Of a stretch of 64,000 nucleotides of DNA, positions 20,377 through 31,768 are shown in pieces. The stretch is taken from assembly GCA_030998225.1 (NCBI GenBank), contig JAPYXD010000716.1, positions 2,542,001 to 2,606,000 of the forward strand, given 5' to 3'. The DNA is from Diplolepis rosae (taxonomy: Eukaryota > Arthropoda > Insecta > Hymenoptera > Diplolepididae). A program made the translations under genes and the position numbers. The notes under the pieces are model-generated. The model made no database searches. It saw only the letters and a list, made by a program, of their open reading frames with translations, and was not told where the DNA came from. The first letter of the stretch is position 1. Each line of letters starts with the position of its first letter.

Positions 20377-21040
20377 AGCGACTTGGCAGGAGCAACGGCA
20401 CGGTAAGTGCCCGGCTTGTAAGTTGGAAGTAGTGGAAAGGAGTGCGCAAGTGCGCAGTTGTCCCCTTCTTACTCACGGGAAAATGTGCGAGTGAGACGAA
20501 TTTGTCAAATTGTCAAATTGATCTAAGCCAGAGTGGTTATGTTGATTGATATTTTGATCATTTGCAAGCGGCAGATATTTGTTCAATTTCAATTTAGTTT
20601 AAATAAAAAATATATATTATCTCACGACTCCTATAAAGCTAAAGGAGTGCATTATAAAAGTGGTAAGTATATATCAAATATAAGATTGTAAATCTTGAAA
20701 TTGAAATTATGGTATTTGTTATTACTTCGTAAATCGTGTGTTAAATAATGTTGAATAGTTTTTTCCTTTAAAGGTGAGGGAATTTAATCCGAGAAATTTT
20801 CAAGATTTTGATGATCGCATATAATATAATATAATGCATTTAATATAATAAATTTTTTTCTTAGCAATGTCGTGTCGCGTACCGGGTTGCATAACCTCTC
20901 TGGCTTAGATCAATTTGACAAGTTCGTCTCACTCGCACATTTTCCCGTGAGTAAGAAGAGGACAACTATGCACTTGCGCACTCCTTTCCACTGCTTCCAA
21001 CTTACAAGCTGGGCACTTACCGTGCCGTTGCTCCTACCAG
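20377..21040. repeat. Large GC-rich inverted repeat (about 165-bp arms)
   Basis: Left arm 20377-20542 and right arm 20891-21040 are inverted copies at roughly 85-90 percent by eye. They share GAGCAACGGCACGGTAAGTG and TACTCACGGGAAAATGTGCG. The spacer of about 350 bp is AT-rich. The arms are much richer in GC than the surroundings. Just before the right arm ATGTCGTGTCGC opens a short frame, MSCRVPGC, that recalls the first residues of THAP domains but stops after 13 codons. Confidence 0.82.
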
Positions 21041-21652
21041 ATTCGGAAAAGTTTCCCATGGCAGTTTGGCCTCCTTATAGACCTTTTCATCTTGAATATT
21101 TTTTGGTGCGCATGCGTCTCGAATAATTCAAGTTCCGGTGAAGATTAGGTCATTTCAGTGCAAAGTACATTACAAATTGGCAATAATATTATTTAAAAAA
21201 TAATTTGATAAAGTTTAAGTAGAAAAGTGAGTAAAAAAAGAAAATTATTTACAAACTTGATATCTTAACTTCAAATTGTGTGAAAATATAATTTAAGTTA
21301 TTATATTAAGTTAATAATATAATTTAATATTCTCGAACCAAAATCGAAGTCTCGTCATCAACTTCTTTATGTTATTGTCATTTTATCTTATTTCTTACAT
21401 TCGTAAAAATATCTGTATTAAATTAAAAATATATCAACTTTTCTCTCTTTAAACGATTAATTTGCACAATAAAACGAAACCACCAGGCAGTAATACGAAA
21501 TAATACATACAAATATTATTTGTTTGGAAATAATTCTTTTTTTATTTGAACTTTTATCTTCGAGGAAAGGCAGCGTTACATATATATACAGAGTATATTT
21601 CTTCAGAAAATTTTATAACAAATGCTTTTTCTTTATTATAACTCCCCTATTG
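21041..21652. other. AT-rich intergenic, no gene seen
   Basis: No family signature or clean repeat was seen. Poly-A/T-rich words dominate. Confidence 0.5.
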
Positions 21653-22009
21653 AAAAATCCTATGTAGGATACCATATAGGATCTCATATAGGATCTTACA
21701 TAGGATCCTACATAAGATCCTGTGTAAGATCTTATATAAGATCCTATGTATTTTAAAGAAATAATTTTCAACTTTACATTCTAATTCAAAATTTTCTGAA
21801 TAATCTCATCTATCAGGATGCTAGCAGCAGAATTTCATTAATGAGTTACTAAATACATTTTAACGATATTTTTTATTATAAAAAGAAAATAATATAGATC
21901 AGATTATTTAGAAAATTTTGAATTAGAATGTAAAGTTGAAAATTATTACTTTAAAATACATAGGATCTTATGTAAGATCTTATGTGGTATCCTACATAGG
22001 ATTTTTAAA
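21653..22009. repeat. Fold-back with TAGGATCTTACA motif-array arms
   Basis: The outer arms hold about nine degenerate tandem units of 10-12 bp: TATAGGATCTCA, TATAGGATCTTA, CATAGGATCCTA, CATAAGATCCTG and so on (21661-21752), with the inverse at about 21960-22002. The inner arms share TTTTCAACTTTACATTCTAA and its complement. The loop is about 85 bp. The design is the same as the GAACGTTC fold-back: palindromic short units (AGGATCCT) inside a long palindrome. Confidence 0.85.
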
Positions 22010-22239
22010 TACGGTCATTAAATATAAATTTCCACATCACCTAACGCCTTCTAATTAACAATTAAATACTTCACCATTTTCATTAAAAAAGTAGATATTA
22101 GTTCAAATATGCTACTTTTTATCATTAAAAATACAAGTGCCAATCTGATTTTTAAACTTTTTATAATATTACATTCTTTTTAATAGAATATTTACATGAG
22201 AAAGCATACATCACGCATCATGAAAGTATAACCTCTCAC

Positions 22240-22480
22240 CTTGCAATTAAATCGTGTTTTCTTCCTGTAGTCGGTTGTTTTCGACAACTCAGCCACCTTC
22301 GCAGTTGTTCACTGCTGTTGCTTTCCACTTTTCTATGTGGCAATATTGCACCCGGTACATCTTTCTCCTTTAAATTTATTTTTGAATAAGGTACACTTGC
22401 AGCACACATGTCGATATCCAAAATATGACCTAATTTATGAATTTCGCGGTAAGTGCCATGGCAGCCGCGTTTGCGCACAT
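22240..22480 (-). pseudogene. Orphan exon with a SAP-like C-terminal motif
   Basis: The minus-strand frame runs GCHGTYREIHKLGHILDIDM, then KVESNSSEQLRRWLSCRKQP and TTGRKHDLIAR, and ends at a good donor (GCAAG|GTGAGA). The pattern Leu-x-x-Trp-Leu-x-x-Arg-x-x-x-x-Thr-Gly-(K/R)-Lys-x-x-Leu-(I/V)-x-Arg is a SAP-like helix-turn-helix. It is often seen at the start of uncharacterised, transposon-related insect proteins that also carry YqaJ-type or SWIM modules. No neighbouring exon is recognised. It lies in a mobile-element patch, so a transposon origin is likely, but a host exon is not excluded. Confidence 0.5.
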
Positions 22481-22483
22481 CAA

Positions 22484-22986
22484 CTTCCTATTCAAGATGA
22501 AAAGGTCTATTATTCCTTCCTGGAGCCATCACATACATGTTTATCTACATACATACATGCTATGGTGCGGTCATGGAGACTAGATATAAGGAGACCAATC
22601 TCTTATGGCCGTACTTCACAAAACACGAAATGAAGTTCAGCCAAGTACTTGGTTAGGAAACTTCCCGATGAGGGCACGTGTGTTCCCTGGGTGCAAATTG
22701 GCGGCATTCACGGTTTATAAGCACCGTGTATTGGGCTTCGCCATTTTGCACCCAGGGAACACACATGCCTTCATCGGGAAGTTTTGTAACTATGTACTTG
22801 GCAGAACTTCATTTCGGGAAAGGGTATATGGAGATTGGTCTCCTTATATCTAGTCTCCATGGGTGCGGTCATCGGGCCACTACTCGATACCAGCGCTATC
22901 CGTAGCCAAAATATGAAACATTCTGACTTCAATAAGGGAACATCCCCCACCACGGGAGATGCCAGACCTGTCTATACGACCGTGGG
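22484..22986. mobile_element. Element M5 copy 2, split by a nested fold-back
   Basis: 22862-22985 repeats (inverted) most of 16154-16280 of M5 copy 1: GGTGCGGTCATCGGGCCACT, GCGCTATCCGTAGCC, ATGAAACATTCTGACT and GGGAACATCCCC. The part before 22574 (ACATACATACATGCTATGG) continues the same copy across a nested insert. Confidence 0.78.
22575..22861. mobile_element. Nested fold-back M6 with target duplication
   Basis: The termini GGAGACTAGATATAAGGAGA and its exact inverse, and further inward GAAACTTCCCGATGA/TCATCGGGAAGTTTT and TTCCCTGGGTGCAAA/TTTGCACCCAGGGAA, form nested paired arms. GGTGCGGTCAT flanks it directly at 22564-22574 and 22862-22872; the intact target is seen once in M5 copy 1. The duplication is 11 bp, perhaps up to 14 with one indel. 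Confidence 0.85.
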
Positions 22987-24767
22987 AGCCATTTATGACG
23001 TATATGTCTATGGTCGCAACCCATCCCTGATTGCTGACCCGTGTTGCTGACCAACCTATATCAAAGTCTTCTTTATCGACTATTGGTACCAATCACACAA
23101 AAATCAACGCTAAAAAAAGGTTTTATCAACCCACGTCAACAAATAAACACCTAATTCACAACCTTCTTATGTAAATCGCAAGCTCAAGTATACTATTTAT
23201 TATCTTATTTCGAATTACTTGCAAAAATTCAATAAAAATTTTAACTTTTCGGAAAATGAGGTTGGCATCAGTGCGACTTAACCTGTCAGAATTAAAGCAG
23301 CAAGTTAACTAATTAGTTTCTACATTTCGTGTAAAATTGCTGCCTGAACAATTAAGATTAACACAAAATTCCTTTAACGTTGCCCTCTACAAGGTTTTTT
23401 CTTCCCAAGGAGCTTTTCTTTACATTTGACCTGTAATGCGGTGGTAAAAATTGACAGATTGAGGGTAAGTAAGTTTTCTCGATTTCGACAATTTTGCCCT
23501 CTTCTCGATTTAAAATCACTGTCTTGGAATCTGTTTTTCCCACACCAAAGAAACAAGAGTTTTATTTTTTCTCCGGGAAATTCTACCCTTCCGAAAACTG
23601 CATTTTTTATGTAAGGAAAAAGCAGTCGAAGAAAAAGACAAAATAATTAGTCCACACTTAATTTACCACCACGCGTCCTGATCTAACGGTATCGGTGAGC
23701 GATTTCGTTGGATTTTTCTTTGCATTTCTCAGAAATTGTTTTTATCGTGGAAATAAAGTGTGGAAGTTTCTAAAAATGCAGATCTTATGGACATCTGAAA
23801 ATTGAGGAGCGAATATTTTTCTTTTTTTTTTTTAGTTTGGAGATGTGTTTATAGTCTTTGTCTTGAAATCTGAAACAAAGTTTATTCTTTTTTTGAGTGC
23901 AGTCGTCATCTGAATTGATCTGAATGATAAATGCTTACCATAAAAGTCTCTTTAAAGTTCTTTATTTGTACGACTTTAAGACTAACGTCCAAATTAAGAG
24001 TTAACTAATCAGTTGTAGATCCTGTTGAATTTTAACCTCTCATTGTGATTTTCGAGTCTTCTACTCCGAAATATCTAGTCTGTTTTTCTGATATTTTAAT
24101 CACGTATTGCAAAATTATTGCTGCAATTATCTTAAACTCAATATCAACTAAGCAATTTGTTATTACCACCCTATTACCATTATTCAACATTTCATGGATC
24201 GTAGGTGTCAAGTTTCTTGAAACTTTTTTGCATTTAAGTGACATATTTTCATTGATATTATATTACGATTTGAATCATCATGAAAAAAGATAATTTTACT
24301 TTCGGTTATAAAATCCTGCATCAGAATACTGCAATGATTCATATTATGAGGCTCTTCAACTAATATACATAAATGTAATTTTACAAAATAATATTTTATG
24401 TTTAAGTGTTACGATTCCTTATAAAATAATGGATGAGATTCAAGAATTAAAGACATTGAACTTGTTTAGCAAATATACAAATATTTCATTTTGAAGGTTG
24501 CTAAAAATAACATTTATTTATATTCATCTATTTGTGTCTCTCCGTATATTAAAATATAGATCTATATTAAGAAATATCAGCTTTGGCATTGATTAATGGA
24601 TCAAAAACAAAGCGTTTATGCTGCCAATTATTGAATCTGAATATTATTCGATACGTTTTTATATCAGTTCAATGTACTTAACATTTAAAATGTATCTAAG
24701 CATACTGTTTGAATTTTAAAAATTTCTATTTTCATTAAGCATAAATATTCGTTTTTTAATTTTTCAG
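22987..24767. other. Intergenic upstream of CUL1; probable site of its 5' noncoding exon
   Basis: No coding family is recognised. A GC-richer patch at about 23650-23760 (ACCACGCGTCCTGATCTAAC, GTGAGCGATTTCG) could be the CUL1 promoter or first noncoding exon, because the first coding exon is preceded by a clear acceptor at 24767. This is inference. Confidence 0.4.
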
Positions 24768-24820
24768 AGGAATTGCAGTAGAATTCGGAAATAATTGATC
24801 TTGACATAATCAAAAGGGAA

Positions 24821-27800
24821 ATGTCGGGATACAGGGGTGGAGGTGCTGGAAACCACCAGGGTGGCCCACCAGGCCTAAAACAAATTGATCTGGATCAGAT
24901 CTGGGGAGATCTTCGAGAAGGCATAGAACAAGTTTACAACAGACAATGCATGTCGAAGCCAAGATATATCGAGCTTTATACTCATGTATACAATTATTGC
25001 ACGAGTGTTCATCAACAATTAACCAGGACTTGTAATAAAAGTAAAAAGGGTCAAATGTCTGGAGGTGCACAACTTGTGGGCCTAGAACTATACAAACGAT
25101 TACGAGAATTCCTCCGAAATTATCTCATTAATTTACTTAAGGTGAGACACTTAATTGTTTTTATATTACCCATTCCAGAACACTATGCTTTAATTTTATT
25201 ATCAGTTTAAAATTTTATTTGAAAAAAAAGAATATTAATTAAAAATAAAAGTATTTTAAAAAAGGAAAATTATTTTAGAACCACGGATTAAAATTGGCGA
25301 GAAACATGGGAGGCACATTTGCTTCCTGCTTCCTGCTAGCCCCTTCCTTGGCTTCATTACTGCTTTCCCCTGTAGGTCTAAAAATGAAAAAAGCAAATAT
25401 TAATTTTCTATAGAAAATGAGGTTTTTATTTTCCGTCAATTTGTAGCTTTGTGCCGTCAAGTTCATCACTCACATCTTGTATAAGAAGCGTCAACTAATA
25501 GAAAATAGATTAGTTAAATTTAAAACATTTGAAATCTTGTTCCAATCACAAAAAGCAATAATATGACTTGCTCAGAAACTGGAACTTGAGAAATTTTCAT
25601 GGTAAAAATACGCAAATGGTAGGAAATTTCCTTAAATATCAGGAATATAAACCACTAAATTTTTTTAAATTTATTTAACCTCTAAAAAACCAAGAGCTTC
25701 GGTCTGGAAAGTAACGGAATTAATCGCTACTAAAGTAGAAGAAATTCTGACTAGTTAAGCATGGAAGTAAAATTTGCTTATAAAACCTGAAATGAGTACG
25801 AAATACTTGGACTGTGTAAATGTGTTGATTATTGTCATTAAGGGTTTTTTTGTTTTACTTACTCTAGCATGGAGTGGATTTGATGGACGAAGACGTGCTA
25901 CAGTTTTACACGAGACAGTGGGAAGAATATCAATTTAGTAGTAAAGTGCTCAATGGTGTTTGTGCGTATCTAAATCGACATTGGGTTCGACGAGAGTGCG
26001 AAGAAGGTCGCAAAGGAATTTATGAAATTTATCAACTGGCTTTGGTAACGTGGAGAGATAATCTTTTTAAGCATCTCAACAGACAGGTTTGTTTGAAATA
26101 ATAATAGGAAATATAGAAAAATTGCAAGTATTTACTGATCCTTTGAATCCATTTTTTTCCCAGGTAACGAATGCTGTTCTCAAATTAATAGAACGTGAGC
26201 GAAATGGCGAGACAATTAATACTCGATTAGTAAGTGGTGTGATAAATTGTTATGTCGAATTGGGTCTAAACGAAGAAGATCCAGGAGCGAAAGGTCAGAA
26301 TCTCACCGTTTACAAAGATTCGTTCGAAACCCTCTTTCTCGAAGACACAGAAAGATTCTACACTCGAGAGAGCTCCGATTTCCTACGCCAAAATCCAGTG
26401 ACTGAATATATGAAAAAAGCGGAACAAAGACTACTTGAAGAAGAAAAACGCGTTCAGGTTTATCTACATCAAACGACACAGGATCGTTTAGCAAAAACTT
26501 GTGAGAGGGTTTTAATCGAGAAACACTTGGACATCTTTCACTCTGAATTCCAAAATCTATTAGATTCTGATAAAAACACAGATTTAGGAAGGATGTACCA
26601 ACTTGTGGCGAGGATACCGAATGGCCTTGGAGAATTGAGAAATCTTTTGGAAAGTCACATTGCTAATCAAGGCCTGGCTGCCATCGATAAGTGCGGAGAT
26701 ACTGCTGGAAATGTAAAAACTTGTTAAAAAATATTTATAAATAGGTTATCTTAGTTTATTTTTAAAAATTTGAATTGAATATTTTACAGGATCCCAAGAT
26801 GTACGTGAATACAATTTTAGTAGTCCATAAAAAATATAACGCTTTAGTTCTTGACGCATTTAATAATGACAGTGGATTTGTGGCAGCGCTTGACAAAGCC
26901 TGTGGTCGATTCATAAATAGTAATTCAGTCACGAAAGCAGCCAACAGCAGTAGCAAATCTCCAGAATTATTGGCAAAATACTGTGATCTACTTTTAAAGA
27001 AGAGTAGTAAAAATCCCGAGGAGGCAGAACTTGAAGATACTCTCAATCAAGTTGTGAGTTCTATTGATCGAAAAATTTACGAAAAAGATGATCGGGATTT
27101 TGTATTGAGAAGTATAATTATTATTTTTCTGCTTCTTGCAGATGGTAGTCTTTAAATACATAGAAGATAAAGACGTGTTCCAAAAGTTCTACAGCAAAAT
27201 GCTGGCAAAACGATTGGTACAGCACGTGTCTGCAAGTGATGACGCTGAAGCTTCAATGATCTCGAAATTAAAACAGGCTTGTGGATTTGAATACACATCG
27301 AAGCTACAGCGAATGTTTCAAGACATTGGAGTGTCAAAGGACTTGAATGAACAATTCCGTAGACACTTGACAAATTCAGCCGAGCCACTGGATATTGACT
27401 TCAGCATTCAAGTGCTCTCTTCTGGCTCTTGGCCTTTCCAGCAATCTTTCGCCTTTTCCTTGCCAACTGAGGTACATTTTTTGCTTTATAAATTATATCT
27501 TAATTATAATTCGATTTAAATAAATAAATAGACTAATTTTTTTAGTTGGAGAGGTCTGTACATAGGTTTACAACTTTCTACAGTTCCCAGCATAGTGGAA
27601 GAAAGTTAAATTGGATGTACAACATGTCTAAGGGCGAGTTACACACAAACTGCTTTAAAAATAGGTATACATTGCAAGCGTCTACTTTCCAAATGGCTGT
27701 TTTATTACAGTATAATGTTTCTACTTCGTGGACGATACAGCAATTGCATGAATCTACACAGATAAAAATGGACTTTCTGATCCAGGTGAATTTCAAGGAT

Positions 27801-28404
27801 GTTCAAAATGTTATGCTAGTAAATTAGAACTAGTCTAAATTTGGATTTAAAATTAATCTTTCAGGTGATCCAGATCCTTTTAAAAGCAAAACTTTTGATC
27901 TCATCCACGGAAGATGAAGCCGAACTCTCGCCATCGTCATCTGCTGAACTTTTCGTAGGATACAAAAAGTGAGCATCAAATTCTAGTGAACAGTTTTCTT
28001 TTTAAAATACCACTAATGCTTTTATTGTACTTTTTTGTAGCAAAAAACTAAGGGTAAATATTAATATCCCGATGAAAACTGAACTAAAAGTGGAGCAAGA
28101 GACGACTCATAAGCATATCGAAGAAGACAGAAAATTATTAATTCAAGCGGCTATAGTGAGGATCATGAAAATGCGGAAGGTCTTGAAACATCAACAACTC
28201 GTTGCTGAAGTTCTGAACCAATTAAGTACTAGGTTCAAACCAAGAGTGCACGTAATTAAGGTAAGATCTATATTTAATTGAAAAGGTGTATAAAATATTA
28301 AACTTTTTTTTTTTTTTTTTCAGAAATGTATAGATATTTTAATAGAAAAAGAGTATCTGGAGCGCACAGAAGGTCAGAAGGATACATACAGCTATCTAGC
28401 ATGA
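24821..28404 (+). CDS. Cul1: Cullin-1, SCF ubiquitin ligase scaffold
   Basis: Nine coding exons (24821-25141, 25868-26086, 26164-26712, 26790-27053, 27142-27471, 27546-27785, 27865-27968, 28041-28260, 28324-28404) join in phase to 775 aa, the family length. CUL1 links SKP1/F-box substrate receptors at its N-terminus to RBX1 at its C-terminus. Visible are the SKP1-binding [15 protein letters not shown] region, cullin repeats ([32 protein letters not shown]), the cullin-homology segment [19 protein letters not shown] with [20 protein letters not shown], and the winged-helix tail with the neddylation motif [11 protein letters not shown] ending DTYSYLA. The ATG is preceded by 53 nt of leader after an acceptor at 24767, so a noncoding first exon lies upstream. 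A candidate AATAAA is at 28589-28594. Identity is secure. Confidence 0.98.
25281..25378 (-). other. GC-richer island in CUL1 intron 1 with a possible minus-strand terminal exon
   Basis: In the otherwise AT-rich 726-bp intron, about 98 bp is balanced in base composition. On the minus strand, after a TTTTTAG acceptor, it reads [20 protein letters not shown] and [13 protein letters not shown], then a stop. The reading has natural amino-acid use, but no upstream exon could be matched in phase. It could be the last exon of a nested gene, a processed fragment or chance. Confidence 0.3.
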
Positions 28405-30158
28405 TCTGTCCATGCAAAGCTTCAACGCAAAAAAGGTGATGTATGTGAAACAAAGACCATTGTATTCTACTGCTGTTATACACGTGTCCTAATATTTATT
28501 AACGTCGACGGTTAATGTTCTGCGCGTGGATACTCGCAGCCATGTCGCTTCCCTGATCGCATTTAGATTCTGGTTTTTATAATATGTTAATAAAATTATT
28601 TTATAGCCATTTCGCTAGGCCTTTTTCTAGTTGTCGAGCTTGCAATTTTTCTGTACCTGTTCTGTGTATCAAATCATACTTTAAGTGCTTTAGACTTTTG
28701 ATTACACATCTTGAGAAAAATTGGAACCTCGACGATTGCTTAGCATATCATCTTTATGAAATGCGATGCGTTTTACAAGCTCTTGAATTTTCAACGTCAA
28801 AGTCAGCCTGTTAAATTAATTTGTCCAATATAAGTTTGGATTTAGGTCGACGATACTCATGGCTGTAATTAATGTATAAAGTCTCGTTTGACAAGTCGCT
28901 GGTTTTTATCTTAGTAGCTAAAAATGAACACAGGCTGGAAATGGCGTTGTAGTTTAATTTAATAAATTTAAAACCAACTTCTAATTTTTTTTACATGAAG
29001 TTACGATTGTTTTGAAAAAAAATGTTGCCTAATTGACTCGACCTTACATAATTCGAGCTCTCAGTGATCAACATTCAAAACTCGAATGCCTGGAGTGCAA
29101 TAAAAACGACGAAAGTGTCTTTATCAAGGAATTTGATTGAACTTGTTATTATTTTTAGTAACGTGTAAAAAATACGATGGCGAGGTTTTATCCAGAATTC
29201 GTTGATGCGAGCTCTTATATTTTATATTTCCATGATCCGATTTTATTGCTTTTCGATGTGTGTCTGAAATCGCGTAGTGTAAAATTTTAGAAACCGTTTG
29301 AAACGTTCGCATAGAAAAATTATTTTTTCGCACTAAATACGAATGAAATATAAATACTGATAAAGATTAAAGATACCATTAAAAACTATAAATACCGTTC
29401 TAAAAAGGCTGAAATCAATCCAGCAGAGTTGCTTATCAAATTATGCTTAGACTCGTTCGTGAGAGATGGTTGACTTTTTCTCAGCGCCACAAACGACCTA
29501 TGTATTTTATTAGGTGAAGTTTATTACTAAACTAAATATAATAATAAAAATTCTTCGAATCCAGAGCCAGGGTCCTCGTAAAAGTGAAGCGTTAACTTAA
29601 TTTCTGTGTATTTCATGCCTTGTGAAGAATGTTTTAATTGGTAGATTCAAGGCTTCACAGAATCGACTAAGCGATGAAATTTTTTATTTGTAACGAGTGA
29701 ATCTATGTACGAAAAATTCTAATCTGTACTTTTTAACAAAACTACTTCTGCTACTGAAAAGGTCTGTTGACCTGAAATTTTGTACAGTCCAATATAATTA
29801 CCCTTAGAATTATTTCTTGCACAAAAATAAGACTTATGTAAATAAAGCGAAAAGTCATTTGGAACGACTTTGACATGATTTTACCAAAACCAACAGTTTT
29901 GTTGGAAACTATTTGCCTTAATTGATAATTAGATTTATAATTAATTGGATTATTTAATCAGAAACTAGTAAAATTATAAACGATATCAAAATTGATATAT
30001 TTCAGTTTCCAAAACAACTGTCTGGGAATTGGAGTTTTTATACCCACCCTTTTCCATTTTATGATTTTTATTTAAAGAATAAACACTAGTTTACTTAAAT
30101 TAGCATTTTTATTTCCATCTCTGAGTCAGTACATAATATTATATCAAGTTTTGATTAA
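28405..30158. other. CUL1 3' UTR and intergenic, no gene
   Basis: The convergent ends of CUL1 and TEX9 bound 1.75 kb without coding signatures. The first 200-500 bp after the CUL1 stop is probably 3' UTR, with AATAAA candidates at 28589 and about 29099. Confidence 0.5.
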
Positions 30159-31768
30159 TTATTGTAAATTACGCTCTGGTTTCCATTCCAAGAGTTTCGT
30201 AAAATCCTCCTCCGTTATTTGTATCTGTCTACTTGCCTCTAAATATGTCTGTAATACGTATATAAATTTTTAAAACCCGGAGTTTAATTAGACTAACAAT
30301 TTCATTATTATTGCAATTAATATAACTTTACTCGAAACCTTTTGTTTTTTCAGATTATCCACAAGATGCATTTGCTTTTTGTAAGCTTGGTATAATTCTG
30401 ATCGTTGCCTCTCCAAATTTTTAATCGCAAGCCTTTTTTCTTCCTGTAGTTTTCGTATTTGATCTCGTAAATCCTAAATAACAATAATAGAAATAATGAA
30501 ATATGCTACACTACAAAAATATGAATTAAAATATATACAATTTTTATACCTTTTCATCTAATTTGCTAAATTTGAGAGAACTGCGAAGTTTTTCGATTTC
30601 TTCTAAACTTCTATTTAGTCTCACGTCGGTGCTAACGTTTTGCTGATTTAAAATTTTTACTTCCCTTTTTAGCTCTTCAATTTCCTTAAATTTAAAAGTT
30701 CTTAGCGTAAGTCTAATTTTTAATTAAAACTTTTTCACACAATTCAATGAATAATAAATTAATACCTTTTTCAAAGCTGCAGTTTCGACACTTTGCTCCT
30801 GGATTTTCGTTTGAAGATTGCTGTTAACAGCTTCCATTTTCATGATCGTATCTTTTAAAGAACTTATTTGATTTTGTAACTTTTCTCTTGTTTCTGCTTG
30901 TTTTTTACTCTCAGCCTCCAATTCTTTGCAGCAGTTATACTAAAATAAAAAAAAACTAGATTGCAATCTTATTCACAAAGTTTACTTAAATTAAAAAATC
31001 AACTTTTATTAATAAAAAATATTTTACAATGCGATAAAAAATCGGACCCTGAATTGTACACATTGACTAGACTTCTATAGAATTATGTGTCGTTTATATA
31101 TTTCTATTTCCTCATATAATGTAGAAAAGCGTAAACCACAAGCATAAAATGAAATTGGTGCAGATAAGAAGAAATGAAAACAGAAAACAAATATTTGGTT
31201 TCAATTATGTTACCTTTTTTTTATATTCTGTTTGAATTGATTGTATTTCATTTTGTTGTGATGATATCTTTGATTTAAGAAACTGAATTACTGTTTCACT
31301 TTTGGAGTTAGTTTCATTTCTTGTTGGAAAATCATTAAGATTTCCTAGCTCGGTATTTCTATCACAGCGAAAACAATTTATTATTTGTTTTTTTTCTACT
31401 TACTTTTTTTTATTGACTTGTCTTTTATGTGTTGAATAAGAATCTGAAAGAATTATTAAAGGTATAGGAATAATTTTGACTTACTCTTTCGAAAGCTGGA
31501 ATTGATCAGAGAAATTTGGTAGCGAATTTTTTTTTTTCAAATGCATTGGTTCGGATTGTCTTTCCATTAAAGTTGGAGCATCTAGTAGTTTCTCGTTGAT
31601 ATCTTCGAGCATTGGTATTGAATAATGTTGACTTAAAGAGGATAAATAAGAATTATTTTTAGGTCCCATCACATAATCAACCTCTTGCAATAATTCACGT
31701 GTTTTTTTATCCAATTCCTTATTTAGCCGGTAGAACTCTTTTTCCCTAGCCAATAAATCTTCAGTCAT
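30159..31768 (-). CDS. TEX9: TEX9-like coiled-coil protein
   Basis: Six exons (31768-31485, 31358-31214, 30939-30766, 30684-30550, 30473-30339, 30248-30159) join in phase to 320 aa. The N-terminus LLAREKEFYRLNKELDKKT and the C-terminus TYLEASRQIQITEEDFTKLLEW match the two conserved ends of TEX9. Between them lies a long charged coiled coil with the family word STDVRLNRSLEEIEKL and then QMHLVDNLKKQK. TEX9 is linked in vertebrates to centriolar satellites and sperm or cilia functions, so a ciliary or testis role is expected; that is from family knowledge. The insect form is shorter in the N-terminal disordered part than the mammalian protein of about 390 aa. Confidence 0.88.

Noticed and set aside
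20872..21126. 84-aa frame as a THAP protein
   Set aside because: The THAP-like start (MSCRVPGC) is in a different frame that stops after 13 codons; the 84-aa frame is antisense-like translation of a repeat arm.
21661..21752. CRISPR-like regular repeats
   Set aside because: Units are contiguous 10-12 bp degenerate tandem repeats with no spacers, in a eukaryotic genome.
23358..23614. Overlapping short frames near 23.4-23.6 kb as a gene upstream of CUL1
   Set aside because: Three frames overlap on both strands with no shared family signal or splice structure.
27152..27388. Minus-strand frames inside CUL1 exons
   Set aside because: Antisense shadows of conserved cullin coding sequence.
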